Part shown: positions 49,017 to 58,279 of the stretch, in pieces
Position numbering within the stretch: the stretch's first letter is position 1
Layout of the letters: every line of letters begins with the position of its first letter
Source: Biomphalaria glabrata
Lineage: Eukaryota; Mollusca; Gastropoda; Planorbidae
Length of the DNA: 64,000 bases
Direction of reading: 5' to 3'
Assembly (NCBI RefSeq): GCF_947242115.1
Contig: NC_074728.1
Span: 2,482,701-2,546,700, forward strand
The notes under the pieces: generated by a model
What the model was told of the DNA's origin: nothing
The model's database searches: none
The model's input: only the letters and a program-made list of their open reading frames with translations
Made by a program: the position numbers and the translations under genes

Positions 49017-49740
49017 ACACAGTGGGTGGTGGGAGGGGGGAGAACTTGAAGATCCCCTCGGGCCCCCACTTGAGGGGTCCCCTAATGAGAGTCTGAATTT
49101 CATTACGTCACTGTCATTTAATCTGGCTCATCCCGTTGTTATATAAGTCAGTGACCCTGTTGTATGAGTTCCACACAGATTATTAACACTTTCCGTGCGG
49201 GTTTATTCTCAATCTCAAACTAGTAGCGCTGACTAGTGCCGTGTTACTCTCAGGAAGTAACTTAGTATATAGGATACGCTTAGTTTATCACACCACAAAT
49301 GTCATTGCAATCTTTTTTTTCTATTTAATTTGTAATGCGAGAGTGATTGTTCTTAGATTTTAGCTCAAATTGGTTGCCTCGCATTTAAGTTTAATTGTTA
49401 AGGGGACTGCACATAAGAAAAAAAATAATTTTTATTTATTAGTATAAATGTAAATAATGTTATTTGTAGCTATAATGAGGTTAAGACATTTCTTTTTATT
49501 CTATGTTTCATCAATTTTGTTTATTTGCCATGAAATATCATGGACATTGACAATATCTGTACGAATTTTCTTAGGTTTTGTGTACATTTGAGTGACAAAT
49601 TGTGCTACCGGTTGTCATTTTGTAACCTTAGCTGATACTAGATTTAAATGGCAACAATCGTCAAGGTTGCCCCGATTCACTAAAAAGCTTCCAATATGAG
49701 AATTTAGCAATCGATGCTGGCCTCTCTTTTTTCCACTTAC
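49017..49740. other. Intergenic spacer
   Basis: A G-rich patch at 49025-49090, otherwise AT-rich. Decayed transposase codons may begin near 49640. Confidence 0.35.
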
Positions 49741-49744
49741 ATAG

Positions 49745-50270
49745 GATCGAATATGGGAAGACACATTTTTTGTCTTCAGAAATTCAAAATGAGTTCATAA
49801 ACTTAATGGACAATAAAGGTAGGGAATCAATTGTTGGGAAAGTCAAGCAAGTTTGTTACTTTTTTCTGATTCTTGATTCCACTCCAGATGTTTCTCATCA
49901 AGAACAGGTATCCCTAATAGTTCGTTACTTGGATGTTGATAATGTCGAAATAAAAGAGTCATTCATTGGTTACTTTGAAACTTTGAAACCTGATGCACAA
50001 CATTATGAAGAACTTGTTCTGAAAACTTTTAAAGACATTGGACTGCACTTTGATCTGTGCAGAAGTCAAACCTATGATAACGCAACCACAATGAGTGGCC
50101 GTCTGTCTCTTAGACATAAATCCAAAGGCAACATTTGCTGAACTGTGATAATCACTCTATGAACATGGCATCTCTTCATTCTGCTGAGACAGATCCAGCA
50201 ATTATCACCTTTTTTTTTGGAACTGTACATGAATTGTTAAACTTTGTTTTCCAATTCACCCCAGAGAGGG
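49745..50270 (+). mobile_element. hAT-family transposase fragment (DUF4371/ZMYM1-like)
   Basis: The open frame 49770-50141 reads SSEIQNEFINLMDNKGRESI, FLILDSTPDVSHQEQVSLIV, IGLHFDLCRSQTYDNATTMS, matching the DUF4371-type hAT core (usual DSTPDISHxEQ and GYDNGANM). A shifted continuation has FAELCDNHSMNMA-like (usual CxxHSLNL) and an AITFFGTVHEL-like stretch. No ends or duplications seen. A domesticated host gene is unlikely given the shifts. Confidence 0.7.
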
Positions 50271-50339
50271 GCCAAACTGCATCACAAACGAAGAGATTAG
50301 AGACCTGATTCGTTCTGCGATTGGACTCCACGATGACCA

Positions 50340-50610
50340 GCTAACTTGTAAAAAAGAAGCGAACTAAAACTCTGTGTTCATATTACAAGGTCCTAAAGAC
50401 TCGTAAGACCTTCCTTCAGGGAACAGTACCAGGAGAAAGAAGAAGACGCAGACATAGAAAGTGATGGGAAGACAAAATAAATGGATGGACAAACCTGTCA
50501 TTAAAAGAGCTTCTATCCATGGCAAAAGACAGAAAGGAATGGAGAATGACGGTTGGCAGATCTTGTGTGGTGCCCCAACGGTCCAACAGACTAATGGATA
50601 AGTGTAATTA
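50340..50610 (+). mobile_element. RTE-like LINE 3' end
   Basis: Codons TFLQGTVPGERRRRRHRK, then WEDKINGWTNLSLKELLSMA, DRKEWRMTVGRS, then VVPQRSNRLMDK. Same 3' end as 53635-53720 and 57000-57110. Confidence 0.75.
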
Positions 50611-50611
50611 A

Positions 50612-50712
50612 TGCGAGAACAAAGTGCTCCTTTTTTCCTAGTACCATTACAGCATTGAACGGGTTGCCTGAATCAGCCATTAGCCTCTAATTAGTATGCA
50701 CGACTAGAGGGT
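50612..50712 (+). mobile_element. LINE family A, 3' piece
   Basis: GAACAAAGTGCTCCTTTTTT, GGGTTGCCTGAATCAGCC and TATGCACGACTAGAGG. It abuts the RTE-like tail. Confidence 0.6.
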
Positions 50713-51110
50713 GGGTGTTATGGAGAGTGTGTGTTTCTATAGTGACGGTGGGAAGAGGTTAGCTATGCAATGTGAATGATGCAAATGAGCTTCAACTGCC
50801 CTGGGTAGGATAGACGACTCCACATTGCCAGAGTGAAATGACGTGCTTTTGATTGAGTTAGATTTTGTTCAGAATATTATTTTATAGAATTACTAAAGAT
50901 TACTGTGTTCATTTTATCTCAAGCTGATTTTTATTTGAGTTATTTTAAGTTTTTTATAAGTTAAGCTATAATACGGCTTCAGCGGTTTAGTTGTCTACCA
51001 GCCGTTTGGTGCTACACGCCAACGACCGTCGACAAGTAGGTCATAGTGACCCCTTTTTAAAGAAACATTTCATTCTTAAGATACGAAGAAGGGAAGTAAC
51101 TAAGTTTGTT
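50713..51110. repeat. Duplicated intergenic block (partner 55540-56260)
   Basis: GTGTTTCTATAGTGACGGTG, GTGAATGATGCA, GACGACTCCA and GAGTTAGATTTTGTTC recur in order near 55550-56200, so part of the sequence upstream of copy 4 also exists here. Confidence 0.6.
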
Positions 51111-51112
51111 TT

Positions 51113-51510
51113 TTCCAAAGTAACTATGTTTTATCGTGAAGTAAATTATCTTCATATGTCCAGACTTAGTTTCCAAAGTAACTATGTTTTATCGTGAAGT
51201 AAATTATCTTCATATGTCCAGACTTAGTTTCCAAAGTAACTGTTTTATCATAAAGTAAATTATCTTCAGATGTCCAGACTTAGTTTCCAAAGTAACTATG
51301 TTTTATCATAAAGTAAATTATCTTCAGATGTCCAGACTTAGTTTCCAAAGTAACTATGTTTTATCATAAAGTAAATTATCTTCATATGTCCAGACCTAGT
51401 TTCCAAAGTAACTATGTTTTATCGTGAAGTAAATTATCTTCATATGTCCAGACCTAGTTTCCAAAGTAACTATGTTTTATCATAAAGTAAATTATCTTCA
51501 TATGTCCAGA
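51113..51510. repeat. 57-bp minisatellite, about 7 units
   Basis: TTTCCAAAGTAACTATGTTT, TATCGTGAAGTAAATTATCT and TCATATGTCCAGACTTAG repeat nearly exactly. The last unit runs straight into LINE codons, so part of the unit (LHMSRL) seems to derive from LINE sequence. Confidence 0.9.
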
Positions 51511-51800
51511 CTTAAGATTGAACACACCTACATCACGCATTTCCTTTGTGCTGAAGAAAGAGGAGCCCCCCACTTTGTGAGTACTTCGACTGTCGCCTCA
51601 CGGTGGATCATATCCTCATTGATTGCCCCAGATACCAGGATGTTAAGGAAAAATTTTTTTAGAGCGCACAACTTAAAAACACTGTACGACAGTGTCGACC
51701 CTGGGAAGATACTGGGCTTTGTCCTGGAGGTGGGGTTGTCTACGAAGATCTGATTTGTGAAATTGTGCCCCAATAATATTTACATAACATTTTTACTAAT
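51490..51800 (+). mobile_element. LINE ORF2 end, after an RNase H/reverse-transcriptase domain
   Basis: SRLKIEHTYITHFLCAEE, then a CxC...H...C region in another frame (YFDCRLTVDHILIDCPRY), then VRKNFFRAHNLKTLYD and PGKILGFVLEVGL. This is the zinc-knuckle end typical of I/Jockey LINEs. At least two frameshifts. Confidence 0.7.
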
Positions 51801-51884
51801 TATTAAATTTTTACTACCTCTACTATTTTAACTGTGAATAGACCTTGTTTTTTTAATGATTTAACTGTATGGAATTTAGCTCTT

Positions 51885-52510
51885 GTAAAGGAGAGTGATC
51901 CTTGAAGGATTACGGGCACGACATAGCCTAAATTGATGCCGATGTGGCAAGTGGATTGAGTTTAGGTTTTCTCTCTTGCTTTGTGTAGGTAGTCCACGAC
52001 TCACTGCCGTACAGTAACGTGCTAAGAACGCATGTCTTTGTAGACCTCTATTTTGGTCGCTGTAGTGAGCTTCGGGTTTTCCAAAACTCTTGGTCAGTTT
52101 TTTTTTTATCTTCTCTTCTAGAGACAGGTCGTCTTGAATTGTGGATCTCAGATAGCAGAATTCATTTACGGCACCCAGCTTGTTATCGTCAATGAGAATG
52201 GAGGGTGGTGCTGTACCAGGTGGTCCCATAACATTAGTTTTTTTGTGTGCTATTGGCTAGGTCATACTCTTTACAAGCCTGAGAGAAGCGGGACATTAGT
52301 GACTGAAGCTCCACTTGTGAGGGTGCCACTACCGCTGTGTCGTTTGCGAATAGCATATTTCTTACGAGGGTGGTTCTGATTTTAGTTTTGGCTCTCAGTC
52401 TAGCAATATTTAGAATTTTACCATCAACTCTGGAATGAAGATAGATGCTATGATAAATACATATTCTATAAAGTAACAAAGAAGACAGGAAAGCAGTCAA
52501 CAACTTCTTA
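51885..52510 (-). mobile_element. LINE RT palm fragment
   Basis: Minus-strand codons IYLHSRVDGKILNIARLRAK, TLVRNMLFANDTAVVAPSQV (FADD with N for the first D), ELQSLMSRFSQACKEYDL, then PSILIDDNKLGAVNEFCYLR, STIQDDLSLEEKIKKKLTKS and FLARYCTAVSRGLP. One long and one short frame, so broken. Confidence 0.8.
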
Positions 52511-52720
52511 GAATGACTGGCTCTCGATTGCTCCTCATGGCGTGAAGCTGTGAGAGTCTCGGAGTCTCAAGATTGGAAGCAAGGGTGAAAGAGCGTCGAA
52601 CTAACAAAAAGCTGAGAGAGGAATCAGACCTATCTGCAACTTACCAAACCCACCCATGCCACGCATGCGGCCAGCTTTTTTAAAGCGAATATTGGACTGC
52701 ACAGTGTTAGACACCTAGTT
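52505..52720 (+). mobile_element. LINE family B-like C-terminus, plus strand
   Basis: Decayed codons end in CHACGQLFKANIGLHS, the finger-like LINE tail. Back to back with the minus-strand RT fragment: either an inverted (twin-primed) insertion or two separate insertions. Confidence 0.45.
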
Positions 52721-53460
52721 TAGTTAGTTTGGTTACGCATTATATTAGACCGACAGTGAACGCACGCAGAAAGTTTTTCCTCTCCCCCCCCCCCTGAAAA
52801 AATTCTGGCTGCGTCCATGATGTTACATACATGCATTTCTTTATGTATATGGAAAAATGAACATTTTAAAGTTTTGAAAGTTCCCATTTCAAGTGTTATA
52901 CTTTAATTTTAATCAAGTTCCGATTTCAAGTGTTATACTTTAATTTTAATCAGATGCAATGTCATTTAGTTTCATGCAACATGTAGATAACCACTTCCTA
53001 GCAGAATTATATAATTTTACATACACCCAAGAAGGTATGCGTGCTGGGCCAATATGAATGCAACAGAATGACTTTGAAAACAGATATAATTGGGCGCTCA
53101 TCATATGACATACAGTTGGTGGGACATGATTGTATAAAAATGCAATGGCAGATTTTTAACCCCAGTCCGCCCCCTGTCATGACCATATTACAAGTAACAT
53201 TTACTCTGAGAGTTCATACCAACACTTCATTTTATTATTATCATTATTATTATTATTTCATGGCACTAAAATGGAAAAATACTTTTTTTTACACTTGTTA
53301 GCAGTAGCCAATCTACACATACATAACGATATTTAATCAATATAATTCTATTTCATTCTTTGTTATTTTAACTGGTCAAACAAACGTGGCTTTAAGGACA
53401 ATAGTAATTTAGTTTTTTATAAATGTACACTTAATCAGTCACATATTACTGCCTTCTATC
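52721..53460. other. Intergenic, with a hAT-like end
   Basis: A 41-bp direct repeat (TTTCAAGTGTTATACTTTAA) at 52887-52965. 53075-53172 (GGCGCTCATCATATGACATA to AACCCCAGTCCGCCCCTG) is related to 63760-63855. The reverse complement of its end is CAGGGGCGGACTGGGG, a typical hAT terminus. No gene. Confidence 0.5.
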
Positions 53461-53467
53461 CCATCAG

Positions 53468-53600
53468 GCTAACCAGACGATAGTGAGGGACATGAGTTCT
53501 GTGTCCAGTATTTTCTGAAAGTGGCAAGGCTTCTCGACGTCCCCTGTTATTGGAGAGATCGTCTTTTTCGGTCTGTGAAAAGAACTGTTTCCGCTTTTAG
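53468..53600 (+). pseudogene. Orphan last exon of a PAN-lectin copy
   Basis: Behind an intact acceptor (TTCTATCCCATCAG) lies an exon-5-like sequence: PDDSEGHEFCVQYF, LLDVPCYW. The first full codon is TAA (53470-53472) where others have Gln of QPD, and the frame shifts near 53565, after which SVCEKNCFRF and TAG appear in another frame. No exons 1-4 are nearby. It marks a lost gene between copies 3 and 4. Confidence 0.8.
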
Positions 53601-53632
53601 TAGCTTCTAATTTTTTTACCTTTACGTTTTAC

Positions 53633-53722
53633 CTATCCTTTAGTCTGTTGGACCGTTGGGGCACCAAGCAAGATTTGTCGACCGTCTTTCTCCATTCCTC
53701 CCTGTCTTTTGCCTTGTTTAAT
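53633..53722 (-). mobile_element. RTE-like LINE, extreme 3' end
   Basis: AGTCTGTTGGACCGTTGGGG and GACCGTCTTTCTCCATTCCT are the reverse of the ends at 50540 and 57050. Confidence 0.7.
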
Positions 53723-53731
53723 AAGTACAAG

Positions 53732-53990
53732 GAGGCGCGGTGGCTGAGCGCTAAAGCGCTTAGCTTCCGAACCGGGGACCGGGGTTCGAATCCTGGTGAA
53801 GACTGGGATTTTTAATTTCGGGATCTTCGGGCGCCTGAGTCCACCCAGCTCTAATGGGTACCTGACATTAGTTAGGAAAAGTAAAGGCGGTTGGTCGTTG
53901 TGCTGGCCACATGACACCCTTGTTAAACGTAGGCCACAGAATTAGATGACCTTTACACAAGGTATGAAAGGGGAACTTTACTTTACTACT
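53732..53990 (+). repeat. SINE family 1, full length
   Basis: GGTGGCTGAGCGCTAAAGCG and GGTTCGAATCC boxes, CTAATGGGTACCTGACATTA, AAAGGCGGTTGGTCGTTGTG and GAACTTTACTTTAC tail. The best-preserved head in the window. Confidence 0.9.
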
Positions 53991-54294
53991 ACTAAGTACA
54001 AGCAAGCATATATGCCACATACTGTGCAAATACGGTCGTTAGTTTGAGTTCTTACTAGTTAGTACAACTACTTTTTTTTAACAATTCCAATTTGATCCAA
54101 AGAATCAACTTACATTACACTTACACAAAACATGACTTCACATGGAATGTTTCAAAAGGTTTAAACACAAAAAAAATATGAATTAAAAGTGCAAGTGTTC
54201 TTGTCTGCTCTCCATAAAGCATCGCAATACTAGATTGTTTGAGTTACGTTAGTACAACATGGTAAATGATCATTCCTTAATACAAATATCCCTG
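53991..54294. other. Spacer
   Basis: AT-rich, nothing recognised. Confidence 0.3.
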
Positions 54295-54995
54295 ACTCCA
54301 AGGGGACCTAATTTTAAAAAAATAGATGCCGTTTACATTTTTTTATCAATATAGGCCTACTGCAAAATATTTCTTTATTTAGTACAGCTGTTGTCGTGTA
54401 TTAATTATTAAGTGAATGTCTTTAATCAAACTTGAAGGAATTTCTTTTTACACATAAATCAATGTCACTTGTAGAATACATGAGCAGTGGTCCTTGCTTG
54501 GATCTTGTGTGCTGTGTAAATCTAACACTACTCCGCGTATTCTACAGTGTGTCTACACTAACCAAGGGACATTAGAATGAACAATGATAAACTTGATCAA
54601 GACAGATATCTTCTTTCTCTAAGCTCTAGCCATCTTGTTTTCCATGTAGCCGCACTCAGCTACGTCATTCGTCTGTCTGACTACGTCACTACTTTTGCCG
54701 TCGCTAAAAAAACAATGCACAATGGATTTATCTACAAAATTAACATAATCTCTAAACTAAACTAGGTCACTGCCATAATCTCTAAACTAAAACTACGTCA
54801 CTGCACAGCTTTAAGCCTTAACGAAGATGTGTGAAGTAGAGATGGGAATCGAACCCATCTTTTAAAGTTCGGGTTCGGTTCGGTCAAATTTAAGTTCGGG
54901 TTCGGTTCGGACTGAATGGGTTGAAGCTTGTTTAAATTGTTCAAGATTTTGTTTCATTTGTGTTACAACTTACTAATGATAATAATGATAATAAT
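54295..54995. repeat. Segmental duplicate A, right copy
   Basis: Collinear with 16840-17560. It contains an extra internal duplication of CATAATCTCTAAACTAAA near 54745 and 54775. Confidence 0.8.
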
Positions 54996-54999
54996 AATA

Positions 55000-55322
55000 A
55001 GGCTTGTCTTCGAGTCCGAAGATTAATGAGGAATGCAGTATTTCCCGTGGCCACGCAGCCCCAGCTGTGACCTACATATTTTGCCACATCCAGGGCAAGC
55101 ATAATCCTTGTCCGCCGGTGGTCGATATCAAGATTTTTTTTCGCCGTCTGTCCTCGGCATTGGATTTTCTTTTGGTCTCAAATGTGTATCCCGCGGATTT
55201 TGTGAGTGACCTCCAGCTGTTTCGTTCTGAGGCCGCATGCAACCCGGTGCTCTCTTCTATGTTAGCTAAGGCAAGTTGGCGCCTAAGCTGGATCTTTAAA
55301 GCGTTTCCGTGAGGACCTCTAT
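55000..55322 (-). mobile_element. LINE family B, 3' end
   Basis: Orthologous insertion to 17555-17915 within the segmental duplication: GGCTTGTCTTCGAGTCCGAA to TTTAAAGCGTTTCCGTGAGG. Broken. Confidence 0.7.
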
Positions 55323-55690
55323 TAAGTCGACCACCTTTTTATCCAACTAAGGGGTAACACAAAGGAACAATCATCTTGAACAATGTAAACAGGCTACAAC
55401 CCCTCCATAACAAAACGTCTTTTTGTCAGCTGTCTTCTCTCTATCTCACTTTCACTGCTACCTCCATTCCTCTATTTATCCCCTCAGCTATAAGAGGCTT
55501 CCTGCAGCCAAGAGAAACACATTATCCACTGTTGTGAAGTGCGCGTGTGCGTGTGTGTTTCTATGGTGACGGTGGGAAGAGTTAGCCAAGACCTTTCGCT
55601 ATAGAAGGCCTGAACACTGACCTGCAACGTCACAGCCTGTGGGCAGTTTCGACCAATAGCTTCTTGCCACGTCGTACAGAACAACGTTTT
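55323..55690. other. Region upstream of copy 4
   Basis: Continues duplicate A in patches (CACCTTTTTATCCAACTAAG, CCTGCAACGTCACAGCCTG) with unique sequence between. Confidence 0.45.
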
Positions 55691-56020
55691 GGTCAGTCTT
55701 CTTCTTCATCGTTCTCATTGTTATGTTGGAGTGTTCATATGACTAGACCAATACATGAGATGAACTGCGCAGTGGTTTCCAAATCAGGGAGCTCTCCATA
55801 TAGTTTTCTTTCTGTTGGGGTGATTTGGGGCCAATGTCTTATACGGGCCTCTTTGTAGAGAGAGCAGTTTTGGAGGACGTGGTCGGCATTTTCTGGTGAT
55901 ACTCCACATGGGCAGATTTCACTGGTTCCAACTTTGAGCTTCCGGTACATGTGTTGTCGCATTCTGTTGTGTCCGGTCCTGAGTCGAAAGATTAGACGTT
56001 GGTCTTCTCGGGATAGCTTA
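55690..56020 (-). mobile_element. I/Nimb-type LINE, end of ORF2 after RNase H
   Basis: Minus-strand frame RQHMYRKLKVGTSEICPCGV, SPENADHVLQNCSLYKEARI, then RKLYGELPDLETTAQFIS. The CxCG...H...C knuckle after RNase H is typical of I/Nimb LINEs. It ends with AACACTCCAACATAACAATG and a GAA tail; matching tail at 4440. Confidence 0.8.
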
Positions 56021-56224
56021 TAGTAAGCATTTTGGTCAGTGTTCAGGCATTATTTAACGCTTGGTCTCGGGTCAGCTTTGCAGTGTGAATGATGCAGGAT
56101 AAGTGTCAGTATCGTCAGCGGTCTTAGGTAGGGGAGACGACTCCAGAACGTAAGAGACTGCTTAACGTGGTATTGTAGTGAGTTAGACTTTGTTCCAATT
56201 ACCATTTTATATTATGACTAAAGT

Positions 56225-56290
56225 CTACTCCATTAACTCTTTCTCTCCTAGCTGACGATACCAACGTTGAATGTGGTAAATAATTTCATT
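56225..56290. mobile_element. Left end of piggyBac-like MITE
   Basis: TTAACTCTTTCTCTCCTAGC and TGACGATACCAACGTTGA match the left end of the complete element at 62442-62705; the rest is absent. Confidence 0.6.
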
Positions 56291-56394
56291 TTATTTCAAG
56301 TTAAATTTTTCTATATTGTTTTCAGTCAAGGAATTTTTTTTTAATTATTCGGAGATATAATAACAAAAGAAATCTACATTCTCTATAGAAGAGA

Positions 56395-56792
56395 GTGAAA
56401 GATGAGAGGGGGAGAGAAAGAAGAGAAAGAGAAAGAAGAGAGAGTTAGAAAGAAGAGAAAGAGAGTAAGAGAAAAAATAGTGAAAGAAGAGAAAGAGAAA
56501 GAAGAGAGAGTTAGAAAGAAGAGAAAGAGAGTAAGAGAAAAAATAGTGAAAGAAGAGAAAGAGAAAGAAGAGAGAGTTAGAAAGAAGAGAAAGAGAAAGA
56601 AGAGAGAGTTAGAAAGAAGAGAAAGAGAAAGAAGAGAGAGTTAGAAAGAAGAGAAAGAGAAAGAAGAGAGAGTTAGAAAGAAGAGAAAGAGAAAGAAGAG
56701 AGAGTTAGAAAGAAGAGAAAGAGAGTAAGAGAAAGAGACTCAGAGAAAGAAGAGAGAGAGAGAGAAAGAAGAGAGAGAGAAAGAAGAGAGAG
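56395..56792. repeat. Purine (GAGAAAGAAGA) tract
   Basis: About 400 bp of A/G on the + strand in 30-60-bp higher-order units (AGAGTTAGAAAGAAGAGAAA). It interrupts the duplicate of the copy 3 upstream region, which lacks it. Confidence 0.95.
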
Positions 56793-56794
56793 AG

Positions 56795-56905
56795 GGTCTG
56801 GTAAGAAGTTTGTACACATTATTTTCCCAAACCCATTCTCAGACCAAATTGAAACTTGGCATAATTATTTCTTATACCTGACAACACAAGAATCGATAAG
56901 AAAAC
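56795..56905 (+). repeat. Dispersed repeat D, partial
   Basis: GTCTGGTAAGAAGTTTGTAC, TTTTCCCAAACCCATTCTCA and CCTGACAACACAAGAATCGA. Confidence 0.65.
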
Positions 56906-56999
56906 AAGGTTACAAAGATAGTTTGTGTGAAAACACAAACTCAAAATCGGCCCCAGAAGTAGTCCATCCATACAGGTAAAAAGGCAGGTTTCAATATTA

Positions 57000-57110
57000 T
57001 CAGAATGAAATTCTATCAAAGAAGAATGACATAGAAGAATGGAGAAAAAAGGTTAACAGATCTTGTGCGGTGCCCCAACGGTCCAGCAGACCAAAGAATA
57101 GGTGAAAGAT
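57000..57110 (+). mobile_element. RTE-like LINE, extreme 3' end
   Basis: GAATGACATAGAAGAATGGA and TGCGGTGCCCCAACGGTCCA, the shared RTE-like tail. Confidence 0.65.
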
Positions 57111-57800
57111 AATGTGAAGTTAGTTGTGAACCTGGCCTAAATAATGTCTTATAATGAATATCTAATTGATCTCATTGTTTTGTAAAGGCTTAATCTCTTC
57201 TTCATCAAAAACACAATTTTTTATTCGTCCAGTAGGATGAAAGCAATTGCAGTACAGACGGTAATATAAAAAATCTACTTATTAATTGTTGTTTTAAATT
57301 ATGTCCAACTTATATGCATACTAAACAGATTTTTTCTCTTAAAAAATTATAACATTTTTTTTTGTGTCTAAATATAGTACTTGGTATAACAGAACTTACA
57401 TAACTTAACATAACTTAACAATACAAGTGTAAAAAAAAATATTTTTGACAAAAAATCTACAACCGTTTGTATAAATGTGTTAAAAACACGGCACATCTCC
57501 CCTACTAAAGAGCCTCCCGTGTTTGTTACTATTAATGGTGAATAGTTGTAAAAGTGGTTCTGCTTCCCCCCCCCCCCACCTCCCTTTTCCAGCCTGGTCC
57601 TAAGATCAAAGCGTATTGAGAGAGCTAATAGCATGAGATGGCGCTACAGAAAAAAAAAAAAAACACTTGGTAATCGCCCAGATTTATTATTGTTAGTCTA
57701 GATATATTACCAAGTTTTATTACATGACTGTTCAAGACCAATTCATGCAACTGCACTTAATATAAGCTTTGTTTGTTTTAAAAAGTATGTTTCTATTTAT
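57111..57800. other. Region upstream of copy 4 (insertion relative to copy 3)
   Basis: AT-rich with homopolymer runs (C at 57568, A at 57648). It has no match upstream of copy 3, so it was inserted or deleted after duplication. No gene. Confidence 0.4.
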
Positions 57801-58279
57801 TTATGAGAACTAACCTTACAGTACAGGAGCAAAGAAATCGAAAACGTCTGCTAAATCTTTCAGTGGTGTCTGACAGAATGACAGTTCACTATTCTCCTAT
57901 CAGCAGACATCAATTATGCTATACAAAGCTGTTTCACGACAAAATATGTAAAACCGAAACTACACTATTTGCTTGTTATTCCCCCGAGATATCAATAATA
58001 TCCATATCCATAATTTATAGCTCACTCTTGCATGGCTAGTAAAACAAATAGCACTTGAAGAAGTCTCTTTGTTCAGATCATTTTCAAGGGACTAGAAATA
58101 AATTATTTCTGTATGTTCTTACCACTGTTGCATCTCCTCTTGCAAATATGTGTACCACAATTCAGTTGTTAACTAGCTTAAACATGTGTAGACAAAAAAT
58201 GCTAATTTATGGGCGATTGTATTAAATATGTTTTATTTGATCACTTGGTGTTCTGGAGTTAAGATACTTGAAAGTAAAC
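57801..58279 (+). promoter_or_regulatory. Upstream/promoter region of copy 4
   Basis: Aligns with 20580-21039 (CTGCTAAATCTTTCAGTGGT, CCATAATTTATAGCTCACTC, AGTCTCTTTGTTCAGATCAT, TTTCAAGGGACTA, GTAAACATGAATTCTGT). The stretch CATAATTTATAGCTCACT about 270 bp before the ATG is the longest exact block and is a candidate core element. Confidence 0.4.

Noticed and set aside
48818-49103. Tyr/Ile-rich minus frames
   Set aside because: Translation of a TA microsatellite.
56402-56644. 80-codon Arg/Glu/Lys frame
   Set aside because: Purine tract; composition only.
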